Counted from the stretch's first letter, positions 1 to 7,486 are shown. The stretch: 11,238 nucleotides of DNA from CAJXCL01 sp964394335 (GCA_964394335.1 CAYMVZ010000083.1:1-11238); one strand, 5' to 3'. The notes: generated from the letters alone by a model not told the origin. Translations and numbers: made by a program.

Positions 1-818
1 AATTCATCAGAGGTTTTGTCATTATAAAGTCCGCTTTTATTAATAATCACCATATTCAGAGGCAGGGAAAATTTTTCAAACGCCGCTATTATCCTACGTC
101 CTTCGCTGAAAGAAAGTCTGTCCGGGTTCAAGAGCAGAAACATCAAGGTGCCTTCTTTAGAACTAAAATGATTTCTTAATGTTTTTAATCGCTCTTCAAA
201 ACTCACAAGTTCTTTAAAAACGGAATCATCCCTAACAGTGGAAGGTAATTCCTTATCATGGTATTTTTCACCAAGTATGTTTTTTAAAGAATCACGCCTG
301 TTTAAAATCTTCTTTCTCAATGCCAACAATTTTTCAATCCACAGAATAGATATATGCGGCAGGGCAAAGAACCGCAGTGTAAGCCCTGTTGGCGGTGTAT
401 CGAATATGATAAAATCCATATCCCTGTAACTTTCAAAAATATCTTCTAATGCAAAGGTGACCGCGTATTCTTCCATCCCCGGAGAAAACCGCAAGATATC
501 AAACATTCCCTCAAGATTAATAACATTGAGATATGTGTATAAGTTTTTCATCATGTCGATGGTTTTTTTGAGGGACTTTTCCATTCGCTGTTCCAGATCT
601 ATTTCCATGGCGTACAGGTTTTCTTTTATTTCTTTCGGCTTATCTTTGAGAGAAGTTTCAAATATATCGGACAGGTTATGGGCAGGATCAAGCGAAACGA
701 TGAGGGTTTTGTTTTTTTTTTCAGCTAATGCCAGCGCGGTTGAAGCAGAGCATGTTGACTTTCCAACACCGCCCTTGCCAACAAAATATAGGTATTTTGG
801 ATTACCACGTTTGTTCAT
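1..818 (-). CDS. ArsA/Get3-family anion-transporting ATPase (partial, 3' end outside window)
   Basis: The minus strand reads open for 272 codons from an ATG at 818-816 to the window edge, so the C-terminus is missing. The N-terminus carries the deviant Walker A motif GKGGVGKST at residues 14-22, with the extra signature lysine of the ArsA/Get3/MinD group. It is followed by LIVSLDPAHNLSDIF, the switch I-like segment typical of ArsA. Further on is IFDTPPTGLTLRFFALP, matching the DTAPTGHTLR switch II of ArsA/Get3, and near the edge LNPDRLSFSEGRRIIAAF, a conserved ArsA helix. Known members are cytosolic dimeric ATPases that drive arsenite efflux or deliver tail-anchored proteins. No arsenic genes are visible here, so the substrate is open. 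The only in-frame ATG after the upstream stop is the one chosen, and its ribosome binding site is weak. The gene diverges from the peptidase gene. Two plus-strand open frames at 238-429 and 457-846 are its shadows. Confidence 0.93.
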   Translation of the reverse strand, partial: MNKRGNPKYLYFVGKGGVGKSTCSASTALALAEKKNKTLIVSLDPAHNLSDIFETSLKDKPKEIKENLYAMEIDLEQRMEKSLKKTIDMMKNLYTYLNVINLEGMFDILRFSPGMEEYAVTFALEDIFESYRDMDFIIFDTPPTGLTLRFFALPHISILWIEKLLALRKKILNRRDSLKNILGEKYHDKELPSTVRDDSVFKELVSFEERLKTLRNHFSSKEGTLMFLLLNPDRLSFSEGRRIIAAFEKFSLPLNMVIINKSGLYNDKTSDE

Positions 819-970
819 CTCTATATTTGATTTGTTCTTAGATTGATATCTCTCATTAACACAGCTAAATCTTCATGAGCATAACTTAAGAAAGTGTGAT
901 CATGTGCAATTGCCTTTTTTTTCTTTTTCAAAGACATTTAACACCTTTTCCGAAAATCTTCTTTCTAAAC

Positions 971-1015
971 AATTGAAGCTCCCCGCAGCAAAGCTGCAAG
1001 GAATGCGCTCGCTAA
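971..1015. repeat. Dispersed repeat remnant (AAGCTCCCCGCAGC type)
   Basis: The stretch contains GCAGC AAA GCTGC (985-997), a 5-bp stem with a 3-base loop, preceded by TTGAAGCTCCCC. Intact relatives of this element, as I recall them from environmental bacterial genomes, have a longer stem in which CCCCGC pairs with GCGGGG. Here the right arm has decayed to AAGGAATGCGC, so it looks like a degraded copy. The family assignment is from memory. Confidence 0.4.
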
Positions 1016-1067
1016 ACACTTTCAATGTTAAGCATTTTAGCATAAACTTACATTTTTTTTAATCTAT

Positions 1068-1136
1068 CCTCTGCGAACCCAGCGTTCTCTGCGGTAAAAG
1101 CTTTCCTTCATGTGCTTCGTGTCCCTCGTGGTTAAA
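1068..1136. repeat. Two-unit dispersed repeat (CTCTGCG...GCGGTAAA / CTTCGTG...GTGGTTAAA)
   Basis: Two related units lie side by side: 1068-1098, ending GCGGTAAA, and 1106-1136, ending GTGGTTAAA. Each is built from approximate 11-base sub-units such as AGCGTTCTCTG and TTCGTGTCCCT. The first unit resembles the right arm of the repeat after the peptidase gene (4873-4908, CAGCGTCCTCCGTGAACTCAGCGGTAATAAA in two pieces). This marks it as a dispersed family rather than local sequence. Confidence 0.6.
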
Positions 1137-1263
1137 GAGATTTTTTAAGCTGACCACTCTTCGCTGAATTTAGGGAGAGATATTCTTTATAATTGAAGTC
1201 AGCATTGTTTTTGGTGAAAGAGACGTTAATCTACATAACAACCGGCAAATGACGAACAGGCTA

Positions 1264-1272
1264 TGCTATAAT
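1264..1272 (+). promoter_or_regulatory. Extended -10 promoter element for the peptidase gene
   Basis: TGCTATAAT is an exact TGnTATAAT extended -10 element. It ends 30 bases before the ATG at 1303, giving a predicted leader of roughly 25 bases. No good -35 hexamer lies at the usual spacing (1244-1249 reads GGCAAA), which extended -10 promoters tolerate. It assumes a sigma-70-like consensus in this host. Confidence 0.5.
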
Positions 1273-1302
1273 TACATCAAAAAGCCATAACCAAAAGATA
1301 AT

Positions 1303-4300
1303 ATGCTTTGTATTAGAAAGCGACACTTTTTCATCTTACTATTTCTCACCATATCAGCAAGTCTTCCTACCGCCCTATACGCCCAGGAAAACATTCACCA
1401 CGACATGAAAGTTGTGATTGACCCTGAGGAGCACTGGATAGATGTTGAAGACACGATTACCCTTCCGGATTCGTTTCTTAATGTGGGCGGGGGTGAGGTA
1501 CATTTCATTATTCATAAAGGGCTTCAACCCGTATCCCTCACAGAAGGCGCAACAATTGTCCACTATAGAGATAAAGCTCAACCTTCACAGTCTGAACCCA
1601 ATGCTAATTCAATCTTTCAGGAAGATAATAAAATGCTGGAGCACTACATAGTAAACCTTCCTGCCGATGAGCGCTCTTTTACTGTTAAATACAAAGGAGA
1701 AATATATAGTCCTTTGCAAAAGCAGGAGGAAGAGAGCGACCGCAGTTTCAGCGAAACGTCCGGAATAATTTCCAGCAACGGGATTTACCTTGCCTCTTCA
1801 ACCTACTGGTATCCGTTGTTCAGTGATGATCTGGTGACCTTCTCCATGGGCGTGCATTTGCCACAGGGATGGAAGGCAATTAGCCAAGGAGAACGTATGA
1901 GAGAAGAATTGGCTCTTGTGGCATACGAGTCAAAAGATCCACAGGATGAGATTTATCTTATTGCGGGAAAATTTACTGAATACAGCAGACAGGCCGGGTC
2001 TGTACAAACACTGGTTTTCCTGCGCAATCCTGATGAAAAATTAGCGAACAAATATTTAGAGACAGGATCTCAATATTTAAAGATGTACAGCAAGTTGTTA
2101 GGTCCTTATCCGTACAAAAAATTCGCGTTAATAGAAAATTTCTGGCAGACCGGTTACGGGATGCCTTCCTTTACTTTATTAGGTTCTAAAATCATTCGGT
2201 TTCCATTCATTCTGCATTCGTCTTATCCTCACGAAATTTTGCATAACTGGTGGGCTAATGGAGTCTTTGTGGATTTTAGCTCCGGAAACTGGGGTGAAGG
2301 ACTTACCGCTTATCTTTCTGACCATCTTATTAAAGAACAGCGGGGACAGGGAAAGGAATATCGCCGCACGACTTTGCAGAAATACACGGATTATGCGGCA
2401 GAGAGTAAGGATTTTCCATTAACAGAGTTTCGCTCACGTCACAGTTCAGCCACGGAAGCTGTAGGCTACGGCAAAACCCTGATGTTTTTTCATATGCTTC
2501 GTCTGCAGTTAGGCGACAAAGTTTTTATTGAGGGCCTGCAGAAATTTTATCGAGAGTTTAAGTTTAAGCGCGCAGCATTTGAAAATTTGAGGGAAGTTTT
2601 TGAAGAAGTATCCGGAAAAGATTTGCAGATTGAATTTAACCAGTGGATAAAGCAAACAGGAGCGCCTGAAATACGTATCAACAATGCCTCAGCTCAAGCT
2701 GATAAAGAGGGATATCAGCTTACTGCTGTTTTGGAACAGGTTCAGGAAGCCCCGGCTTATACATTACATATACCGATAACCGTTACGCTGCAAGATTTTC
2801 AAGACGCATACCAGACGACAGTGTTAATGGACAGCAAACGTTCAGAAATATCCATTCATGTTCCATCGAAACCTCTTCGATTGGAAGTCGATCCTGAGTT
2901 CGATATTTTTCGACGGTTAGACAGGTATGAGACCCCCCCTGCCCTGTCCCGCGCGTTCGGTTCGGATAAAGCCCTGATCATCCTTCCTTCATCAGGTTCT
3001 GAAGATATTCTGAATGAATACCGCAAAGTTGCCGAATCCTGGCAGAAATCGCCGTCAAAACAAATAGAAATTAAACTGGACAATGAAATAAATGAACTTC
3101 CTGCAGACCGTACTGTATGGTTATTCGGCAAAGAAAATCTTTTTAACCCAAAAATTATTGACGCAATGAAGGACTTTAATGTTTCGATCAATGAATCCGG
3201 GGTGAGCATCGGACAAAGCGAAATAAAAAGAAAAAATCATTCCCTCGTTTTTACAATTAGACATCCTGATGAACCTGACTCTGCATTGGTATGGGTCTCA
3301 ACGGATAACGCTGCAGCCATTTCAGGGCTCGGACGCAAACTACCACATTACGGCAAGTACAGTTATCTCACCTTTGAAGGGACGGAGCCTTCTATTGTTT
3401 TAAAGGGTCAGTGGCCCACGGTGAACTCACCAATGTCCATACATGTTGAGTTATCTGACAGCAAAGAAATTGCATCTTCTCTTCCTTTACAAAAGGTGGA
3501 AACTACACCATCGGGAGTTGTTACAAAGCTGATGCCAAGAAAGGCACTTGCTTATTTACCGGCTGTATTTTCAGAAGAACGGATGATGAGTGTAATCCGC
3601 TTTCTTGCTGATGAAAAAATGAAGGGACGCGGTTTAGGAACGGCTGAATTGGATAAAGCAGCGAATTTCATTGCCAGCAAGTTTCATGAGGCTGGCCTGG
3701 AACCAGCAGGTGGGAAAAAAGGTAGCTATTTTCAAAAATGGATGGCTAAAAGTGGTGAATTTAATCAAAATATACCTTTAAAAAACGTTATTGGTGTCAT
3801 TCCAGGCAACAACCCTGTTCTGGAAGGACAAAGCGTAGTTTTCAGCGCTCATTACGATCACCTCGGTCTTGGATGGCCGGATGTGCGCCAGGGTAATAAT
3901 GGAAAAATTCATCCGGGCGCGGACGATAATGCCAGCGGTGTGGCGATACTGTTAGAACTTGCTCAAACATTGGGAAAGACATGGAAACCAGACCGCACTG
4001 TAGTTTTCGTAGCTTTTACTGGAGAAGAAGCAGGACGCATCGGTTCAAAATACTACGTGGAAAATGAAAAAAGTTTTCCAGTAGAAAAAAGTATCGGCGC
4101 GCTGAATCTTGATACTGTGGGCAGGCTGGGCAATAATAAACTCATGGTTCTTGGTACAGGTTCAGCGCGAGAGTGGATCCATATTTTTATGGGAGCAAGT
4201 TATGTTACCGGTGTTCCAATAGAATCGGTTTCCAAAGATTTTGGTTCAAGCGATCAGAAGAGTTTTCTCGATGCAGGAGTTCCGGCAGTGCAGTTTTTTA

Positions 4301-4767
4301 GCGGGCCGCATCTCGATTATCATAGTCCTACTGATACCATTGACAAAGTGGATACGGCAGGGCTGATAAAAGTTACATCGGTAGTGAAAGAAGCTCTTGA
4401 GTATTTAGCCGGCCGTGAGGATCCCTTGACTTCATTACTTGACACACAAAGGAGGCCAGGACCTCAACCGAATGGGCTACCGCCCGTCACACAAAATAAA
4501 CGTAGAAAAGTTAGTCTCGGTACAATCCCTGATTTTGCTTATGAAGGAAAAGGCATTAGAATTGTCGGCACTTTACCGGACTCACCTGCTGAAAAAGCTG
4601 GATTACAAAAAGATGATATGGTAACTCATGTTAATGGAAATCAAATTGATGATTTACGCTCTTTTTCGGAGTTATTGAAATCAATGAAACCGGGAGACAC
4701 TGCGGTCATTACTTATCAACGCAAAGGACAGGAAAAAACAGTACGGGTAGAAGTAGAGGCAAGGTAA
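1303..4767 (+). CDS. Secreted two-domain zinc peptidase: M1-like gluzincin + M28 peptidase + PDZ
   Basis: The 1154-residue protein begins with a signal peptide (about 1-27, ending ALYA before QEN), so it acts in the periplasm or outside. The first catalytic domain (about 200-455) is M1-like: HEILH at 310-314 with E332 in NWGEGLTAYLS as likely third zinc ligand, and EAVGYGKTLMFFHMLR (385-400) supplying the usual tyrosine, Y389. The GAMEN exopeptidase motif is replaced by GYGMPSFTLLG. After a beta-rich middle region comes an M28 domain (about 750-1040) with all expected ligands: H850 in SAHYDHLG, D875 in GADDNASG, E908-E909 in TGEEAG, D937 in LNLDTVG and H1007 in DYHSPTDT. A PDZ domain (about 1075-1150) ends the protein. 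Family knowledge suggests aminopeptidase activity, probably in peptide scavenging; that role is inferred. The linker at 1047-1070 holds a repeat-derived GPQPNGLPP. The start was chosen for the signal peptide and upstream -10; the ribosome binding site is weak. Confidence 0.93.
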   Translation: MLCIRKRHFFILLFLTISASLPTALYAQENIHHDMKVVIDPEEHWIDVEDTITLPDSFLNVGGGEVHFIIHKGLQPVSLTEGATIVHYRDKAQPSQSEPNANSIFQEDNKMLEHYIVNLPADERSFTVKYKGEIYSPLQKQEEESDRSFSETSGIISSNGIYLASSTYWYPLFSDDLVTFSMGVHLPQGWKAISQGERMREELALVAYESKDPQDEIYLIAGKFTEYSRQAGSVQTLVFLRNPDEKLANKYLETGSQYLKMYSKLLGPYPYKKFALIENFWQTGYGMPSFTLLGSKIIRFPFILHSSYPHEILHNWWANGVFVDFSSGNWGEGLTAYLSDHLIKEQRGQGKEYRRTTLQKYTDYAAESKDFPLTEFRSRHSSATEAVGYGKTLMFFHMLRLQLGDKVFIEGLQKFYREFKFKRAAFENLREVFEEVSGKDLQIEFNQWIKQTGAPEIRINNASAQADKEGYQLTAVLEQVQEAPAYTLHIPITVTLQDFQDAYQTTVLMDSKRSEISIHVPSKPLRLEVDPEFDIFRRLDRYETPPALSRAFGSDKALIILPSSGSEDILNEYRKVAESWQKSPSKQIEIKLDNEINELPADRTVWLFGKENLFNPKIIDAMKDFNVSINESGVSIGQSEIKRKNHSLVFTIRHPDEPDSALVWVSTDNAAAISGLGRKLPHYGKYSYLTFEGTEPSIVLKGQWPTVNSPMSIHVELSDSKEIASSLPLQKVETTPSGVVTKLMPRKALAYLPAVFSEERMMSVIRFLADEKMKGRGLGTAELDKAANFIASKFHEAGLEPAGGKKGSYFQKWMAKSGEFNQNIPLKNVIGVIPGNNPVLEGQSVVFSAHYDHLGLGWPDVRQGNNGKIHPGADDNASGVAILLELAQTLGKTWKPDRTVVFVAFTGEEAGRIGSKYYVENEKSFPVEKSIGALNLDTVGRLGNNKLMVLGTGSAREWIHIFMGASYVTGVPIESVSKDFGSSDQKSFLDAGVPAVQFFSGPHLDYHSPTDTIDKVDTAGLIKVTSVVKEALEYLAGREDPLTSLLDTQRRPGPQPNGLPPVTQNKRRKVSLGTIPDFAYEGKGIRIVGTLPDSPAEKAGLQKDDMVTHVNGNQIDDLRSFSELLKSMKPGDTAVITYQRKGQEKTVRVEVEAR
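4458..4486 (-). repeat. Coding copy of the CGGGCGGTAGCCC repeat core inside the peptidase gene
   Basis: Read on the minus strand this stretch is CGGGCGGTAGCCCATT followed by CGGTTGAGGTCCT. It matches the cores at 7703-7732 and 9827-9855 with a few changes near its end. It is in frame in the peptidase gene and encodes GPQPNGLPP. The reverse strand of the 7703 copy encodes the same nine residues. It sits between the M28 and PDZ domains, where an insertion would be tolerated. Confidence 0.8.
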
Positions 4768-4777
4768 GAAAAATGAT

Positions 4778-4908
4778 TTACCACAGAGGACGCCGAGATC
4801 GCAGAGAGAATTAAAATAATGATTTTTTTAGGCACTGTTTAGCTCTTTCTTTTTACAGCGCCTTATGCAAAGCTCAGCGTCCTCCGTGAACTCAGCGGTA
4901 ATAAATAT
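4778..4908. repeat. Inverted pair of GAGGACGC-type dispersed repeats after the peptidase gene
   Basis: The left arm CACAGAGGACGCCGAG (4782-4797) is complementary at 14 of 16 positions to the right arm CTCAGCGTCCTCCGTG (4873-4888), with about 75 bases between. The right arm continues AACTCAGCGGTAATAAA, like the unit at 1068-1098. The element begins about 10 bases after the stop of the peptidase gene. It could act as a transcript-end structure but has no clear T-tract directly after the right arm. Confidence 0.6.
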
Positions 4909-4981
4909 TTCAAAAAGATGATTATTCGGAAAATTTGAAGTATACTTTGGTTCAGCTTGAAAATCTTAACCAATGGTTTGA

Positions 4982-4998
4982 AGTAGTACAAAACTACT
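4982..4998 (+). promoter_or_regulatory. Hairpin in the leader just before the TolB-like gene
   Basis: AGTAGT ACAAA ACTACT forms a perfect 6-bp stem with a 5-base loop, ending 13 bases before the ATG at 5012. Just upstream, TTGGTT (4947-4952) and AACCAATGGTT (4968-4978) form another short dyad. Either could be a protein-binding site or affect translation, since the gene has no strong Shine-Dalgarno sequence. No function is shown. Confidence 0.3.
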
Positions 4999-5011
4999 AA
5001 CAGAATTTCTT

Positions 5012-6088
5012 ATGCTTTCAAAACAATCAAAAATATTAGCTTTCTTGGTTATTATATTTTCTTCTGTCGCAGCAGGTGTCTTTAACAAGGGTTTTTCCGA
5101 ACCCGCGCTTGATGATCCTTTTCACATAAAGGGGGAAAAGCATTTAAGGAATATAAAAATGCTTACTGATGGAGGAGAAAATGCCGAGGCTTATTTATCA
5201 TTTAATGAAAAGAAACTAATCTACCAGGCTACAACCGGCGATTTAAAATGTGATCAGATCTTCACAATGAACCTTAACGGCAGCGGCAAAAGGATGGTCT
5301 CTACCGGAAAAGGAAGAACAACTTGCGCTTACTTTTTGCCTGGCGATAGGAAAATCCTTTACGCATCCACTCATGCTGTCGACAGCAACTGTCCTCCACC
5401 TCCCGACAAGTCAAAAGGCTATGTCTGGAAACTTTATAACTCTTTTGATATCTTCCTGGCTAATGTGGATGGCTCAAACCTGAAGCGTTTAACCGATACA
5501 CCCGGGTATGACGCGGAGGCCACGCTCTCTCCTGCAGGGGACAAAATAGTCTTCACATCCATGCGAGACAATGATCCGGAAATATATACGATGAACCTGG
5601 ACGGCAGCAATCAAACGCGTTTAACCTTTTTGAAAGGCTACGACGGCGGTGCTTTTTTCTCTTTTGACGGTTCAAAAATTGTTTTCAGGTCGAGCAGGCC
5701 CAAAACAGAAAAAGAATTAAAAGATTATGATGATCTGGTAAAAAATAGTTTATTTAGACCTACAGCTTTAGAAATTTACTTCATGGACGCGGATGGGAAA
5801 AATATAAAGCAGGTCACTGATTTTGGCAGGGCAAGTTTCGCCCCGTTTTTTCACCCGGATGGTAAAAGGATCATCTTCTCTTCGAATGTGAATAGTAAAA
5901 AAGGAAGAAATTTTGACCTTTATATTATTAATATTGATGGTACCGGGCTGAAGCAAATCACCTTCAATGAAACGTTCGATGGATTTCCAATGTTTACCCG
6001 CGACGGCAGGCACCTGATTTTCGCTTCAAACAGGTTCAATAAGAAAAAGAGAGAAACAAATATTTTTACTGCAGAATGGATAGATTGA
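5012..6088 (+). CDS. Exported TolB-like PD40 (WD40-like) beta-propeller protein
   Basis: The 358-residue protein starts with a hydrophobic signal sequence (about 1-29, KILAFLVIIFSSVAAGVF), so it is likely periplasmic or surface-exposed. The rest is about six PD40 blades with recurring xxNxDGSxxxRLT and DGxKIVFxSxR patterns: MNLNGSGKRMV (86-96), ANVDGSNLKRLTD (150-162), MNLDGSNQTRLTF (194-206), MDADGKNIKQVTD (258-270) and INIDGTGLKQITF (306-318). A charged loop (229-254, RPKTEKELKDYDDLV) interrupts one blade; I recall the same kind of loop in secreted TolB-like proteins of several phyla. True TolB also has an N-terminal D1 domain, absent here, and no tol or pal genes are nearby, so the name tolB is not justified. 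A binding or scaffold role is inferred. It stands alone between repeat-filled gaps. Confidence 0.88.
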   Translation: MLSKQSKILAFLVIIFSSVAAGVFNKGFSEPALDDPFHIKGEKHLRNIKMLTDGGENAEAYLSFNEKKLIYQATTGDLKCDQIFTMNLNGSGKRMVSTGKGRTTCAYFLPGDRKILYASTHAVDSNCPPPPDKSKGYVWKLYNSFDIFLANVDGSNLKRLTDTPGYDAEATLSPAGDKIVFTSMRDNDPEIYTMNLDGSNQTRLTFLKGYDGGAFFSFDGSKIVFRSSRPKTEKELKDYDDLVKNSLFRPTALEIYFMDADGKNIKQVTDFGRASFAPFFHPDGKRIIFSSNVNSKKGRNFDLYIINIDGTGLKQITFNETFDGFPMFTRDGRHLIFASNRFNKKKRETNIFTAEWID

Positions 6089-6216
6089 ATAAAAAACTAA
6101 TTTTGGATTTGCGATTTTGGATTTTAGAATTATAATCTATAATCGATGGTCTGAAATCTGTAATCTTAAATCAAAAGATCCACTATTCAAATTCCCCAAT
6201 ATTTTGTAATTTTAGT
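6089..6216. repeat. Short gap with ATTTTGGATT-type direct repeats
   Basis: TTTTGGATTTGCGA (6101-6114) is followed directly by TTTTGGATTTTAGA (6115-6128). The rest is degenerate AAATCTGTAATCTTAAATC-like sequence. The pattern resembles the low-complexity repeats that fill intergenic gaps in genomes of this type. No gene and no clear promoter were found. Confidence 0.45.
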
Positions 6217-6990
6217 ATGAAAAGTAGAAAACCGGGTTTAATAATTATAATCATCATACTTTTTGTCTCTTTGTATGCGGCCTTTGTCCATGCCTCCCCA
6301 AAAACAATCAAGTTTATCAAGGAATACCATGGAAATTTTGTAACCACTGTTAAGGGAACCAACCTAAGCCAGCCTCCATACATTAGTGTCATCCGTTCAA
6401 AAGATGGAGTTACCTATTTATTTAACAAATTCAGAAAAATTCGGAACCTTACAACTCATAACAAAGCACTTCATCTCGAACGAGAATTACTCAGAAACAA
6501 TTTTTCATCAAGAATGGTTATAGCAGTTCTTTCTCATCCAACTGATAACTATAAAATAGATAAAGTAAAAATACTTGAGGATGAGAACAAACAAAAGATT
6601 GAAGTGAACGCATTTTATTTTCATAGTGACAGGGAATATTCTATTCCTCCTTTTAAGTCAATACATTATAGATTTTATGTGGTTAAACAAAGTGATTTGC
6701 CGGTAATTTTAAATTCAGAGCGTCTCAAGAAAAAAACCAAAAAATCCAGCAAAAAGCCTTTCAAAACTATATATGGCACGCTTCAAAATTGGGAAGATCA
6801 TGGGAAACAACTTGCACTAATCAATAAAAGGAAAAGAAAAAAAAGAGTTTATTATATCAAAGGTTCTTTACAAGAGGATCTGAAGCAGTACGTAGGAAAA
6901 TTCATGGCATTAAGGGGAGAAGTAATTACGGATTCAGAATCTATTTACGAAGCCGATTTCATGGTCAAAAAAATTGTCAAGATTTATTGA
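6217..6990 (+). CDS. Secreted basic protein of unknown function
   Basis: I do not recognise this 257-residue protein. It begins with positively charged residues and a very hydrophobic run (GLIIIIIILFVSLYAAF, 7-23), followed by VHASP, which looks like a signal peptidase site after residue 26. The mature part is rich in lysine and arginine. A central beta-like region (about 55-165) is joined by a highly basic stretch (LKKKTKKSSKKPFK, 170-183) to a C-terminal segment (185-257). The spacing of YYIKGSLQEDLKQYVGKFMA then RGEVI recalls small OB-like secreted domains, where a strand and an L-x-x-Y-x-G-K turn precede a final strand; this is only a resemblance. No catalytic motif is evident. The ATG at 6217 is the natural start because it precedes the signal sequence; the Shine-Dalgarno is weak. 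Confidence 0.8.
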   Translation: MKSRKPGLIIIIIILFVSLYAAFVHASPKTIKFIKEYHGNFVTTVKGTNLSQPPYISVIRSKDGVTYLFNKFRKIRNLTTHNKALHLERELLRNNFSSRMVIAVLSHPTDNYKIDKVKILEDENKQKIEVNAFYFHSDREYSIPPFKSIHYRFYVVKQSDLPVILNSERLKKKTKKSSKKPFKTIYGTLQNWEDHGKQLALINKRKRKKRVYYIKGSLQEDLKQYVGKFMALRGEVITDSESIYEADFMVKKIVKIY

Positions 6991-7019
6991 TAGCCTATTT
7001 CTGCAACTACTCAGCTGTT

Positions 7020-7040
7020 TAGGCTGAAGGCCTACTTTTT
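7020..7040 (+). terminator. Possible intrinsic terminator after the secreted-protein gene
   Basis: TAGGC TGAAG GCCTA (7020-7034) is a perfect 5-bp stem with a 5-base loop, followed by CTTTTTG. It lies 30 bases after the stop codon at 6990. The stem is short and the T-run modest, so this is a weak call. The same stretch is also part of a repeat: AACTACTC occurs at 7005-7012 and again at 7043-7050. Confidence 0.4.
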
Positions 7041-7064
7041 GTAACTACTCGCAGGTTCCTGCGT

Positions 7065-7222
7065 TTGTCATTCCTGTACCCCTTGCTTGTCATTCCAGCA
7101 TGTTCCTTGCGCGTCATACCCGCAGCATCCACCCATAATGTCACTCCAGCATGCATCCACAATGTCATTCCCGAATGAATTTATCGGGAATCCAGGGATC
7201 AGCTTTACTACTGGAATCCCGA
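7065..7222. repeat. Degenerate GTCATTCC repeat array with two competing hairpins
   Basis: About five imperfect units of roughly 24-28 bases begin TGTCATTCC, TGTCATTCC, GCGTCATACC, TGTCACTCC and TGTCATTCC. Most are followed by GCATG-like and TCCAC/CTTGC-like blocks. The last unit forms a perfect 8-bp stem, ATTCCCGA (7167-7174) with TCGGGAAT (7184-7191). The right arm also pairs at 11 of 12 positions with CTGGAATCCCGA (7211-7222). The units are too unequal for CRISPR. I recall GTCATTCCCG...CGGGAATCC as a frequent dispersed repeat in anammox genomes. Confidence 0.6.
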
Positions 7223-7370
7223 TAGGCCTTGCCCCCGCATGCACTCAGTTCTGTATCTTAAATTCAAGAATAGTTTTGGGGTGATGCTCCATGACTCCTA
7301 TATACTACATCTTGTGGTCACGAAAGCTAAACGGATACCTATATTGATTTTTTCCCAATAAAAAAAACTC

Positions 7371-7421
7371 TTGACAATGGTTATTTTCAGTGTTTAAATT
7401 TAAAACGTTTAGAATTTAAAC
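7371..7421 (+). promoter_or_regulatory. Promoter-like site overlapping a 9-bp palindrome
   Basis: TTGACA (7371-7376) is an exact -35 consensus; 17 bases later is TTAAAT (7394-7399), a fair -10. The -10 lies in the left arm of a perfect inverted repeat, GTTTAAATT (7392-7400) and AATTTAAAC (7413-7421), which could be an operator. The next gene on this strand starts at 7798, so a transcript from here would have a leader of nearly 400 bases. Whether it drives the MarR-type gene is inference. Confidence 0.45.
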
Positions 7422-7486
7422 GTTCCCCCCCTAGTTGCGTTGCCTTCTAATGTAACTGACGGGGCGAAGCTGTATTTTCTTCCCGG

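Larger units (their letters stand above)
819..1302. other. Divergent intergenic region with degraded dispersed repeats
   Basis: This 484-base gap separates the divergent ATPase and peptidase genes. I see no coding region. It contains a short hairpin-bearing repeat remnant near 971-1015, a two-part repeat at 1068-1136 and a good -10 element just before the peptidase gene. The promoter of the minus-strand ATPase must also lie here, but I could not pick one convincingly. Confidence 0.7.

Noticed and set aside
238..846. Two plus-strand open frames (238-429 and 457-846)
   Set aside because: They are antisense to the ArsA-type gene, whose minus-strand frame carries clear family motifs; their own translations show no family features.
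2856..3209. Antisense open frame of 117 codons inside the peptidase gene
   Set aside because: It is a shadow of the sense frame with no ribosome binding site or family features; the sense frame is continuous with strong domain motifs.
7065..7200. CRISPR array
   Set aside because: Units are too diverged and unequal, there are no identical repeats with unique spacers, and no cas genes are nearby.
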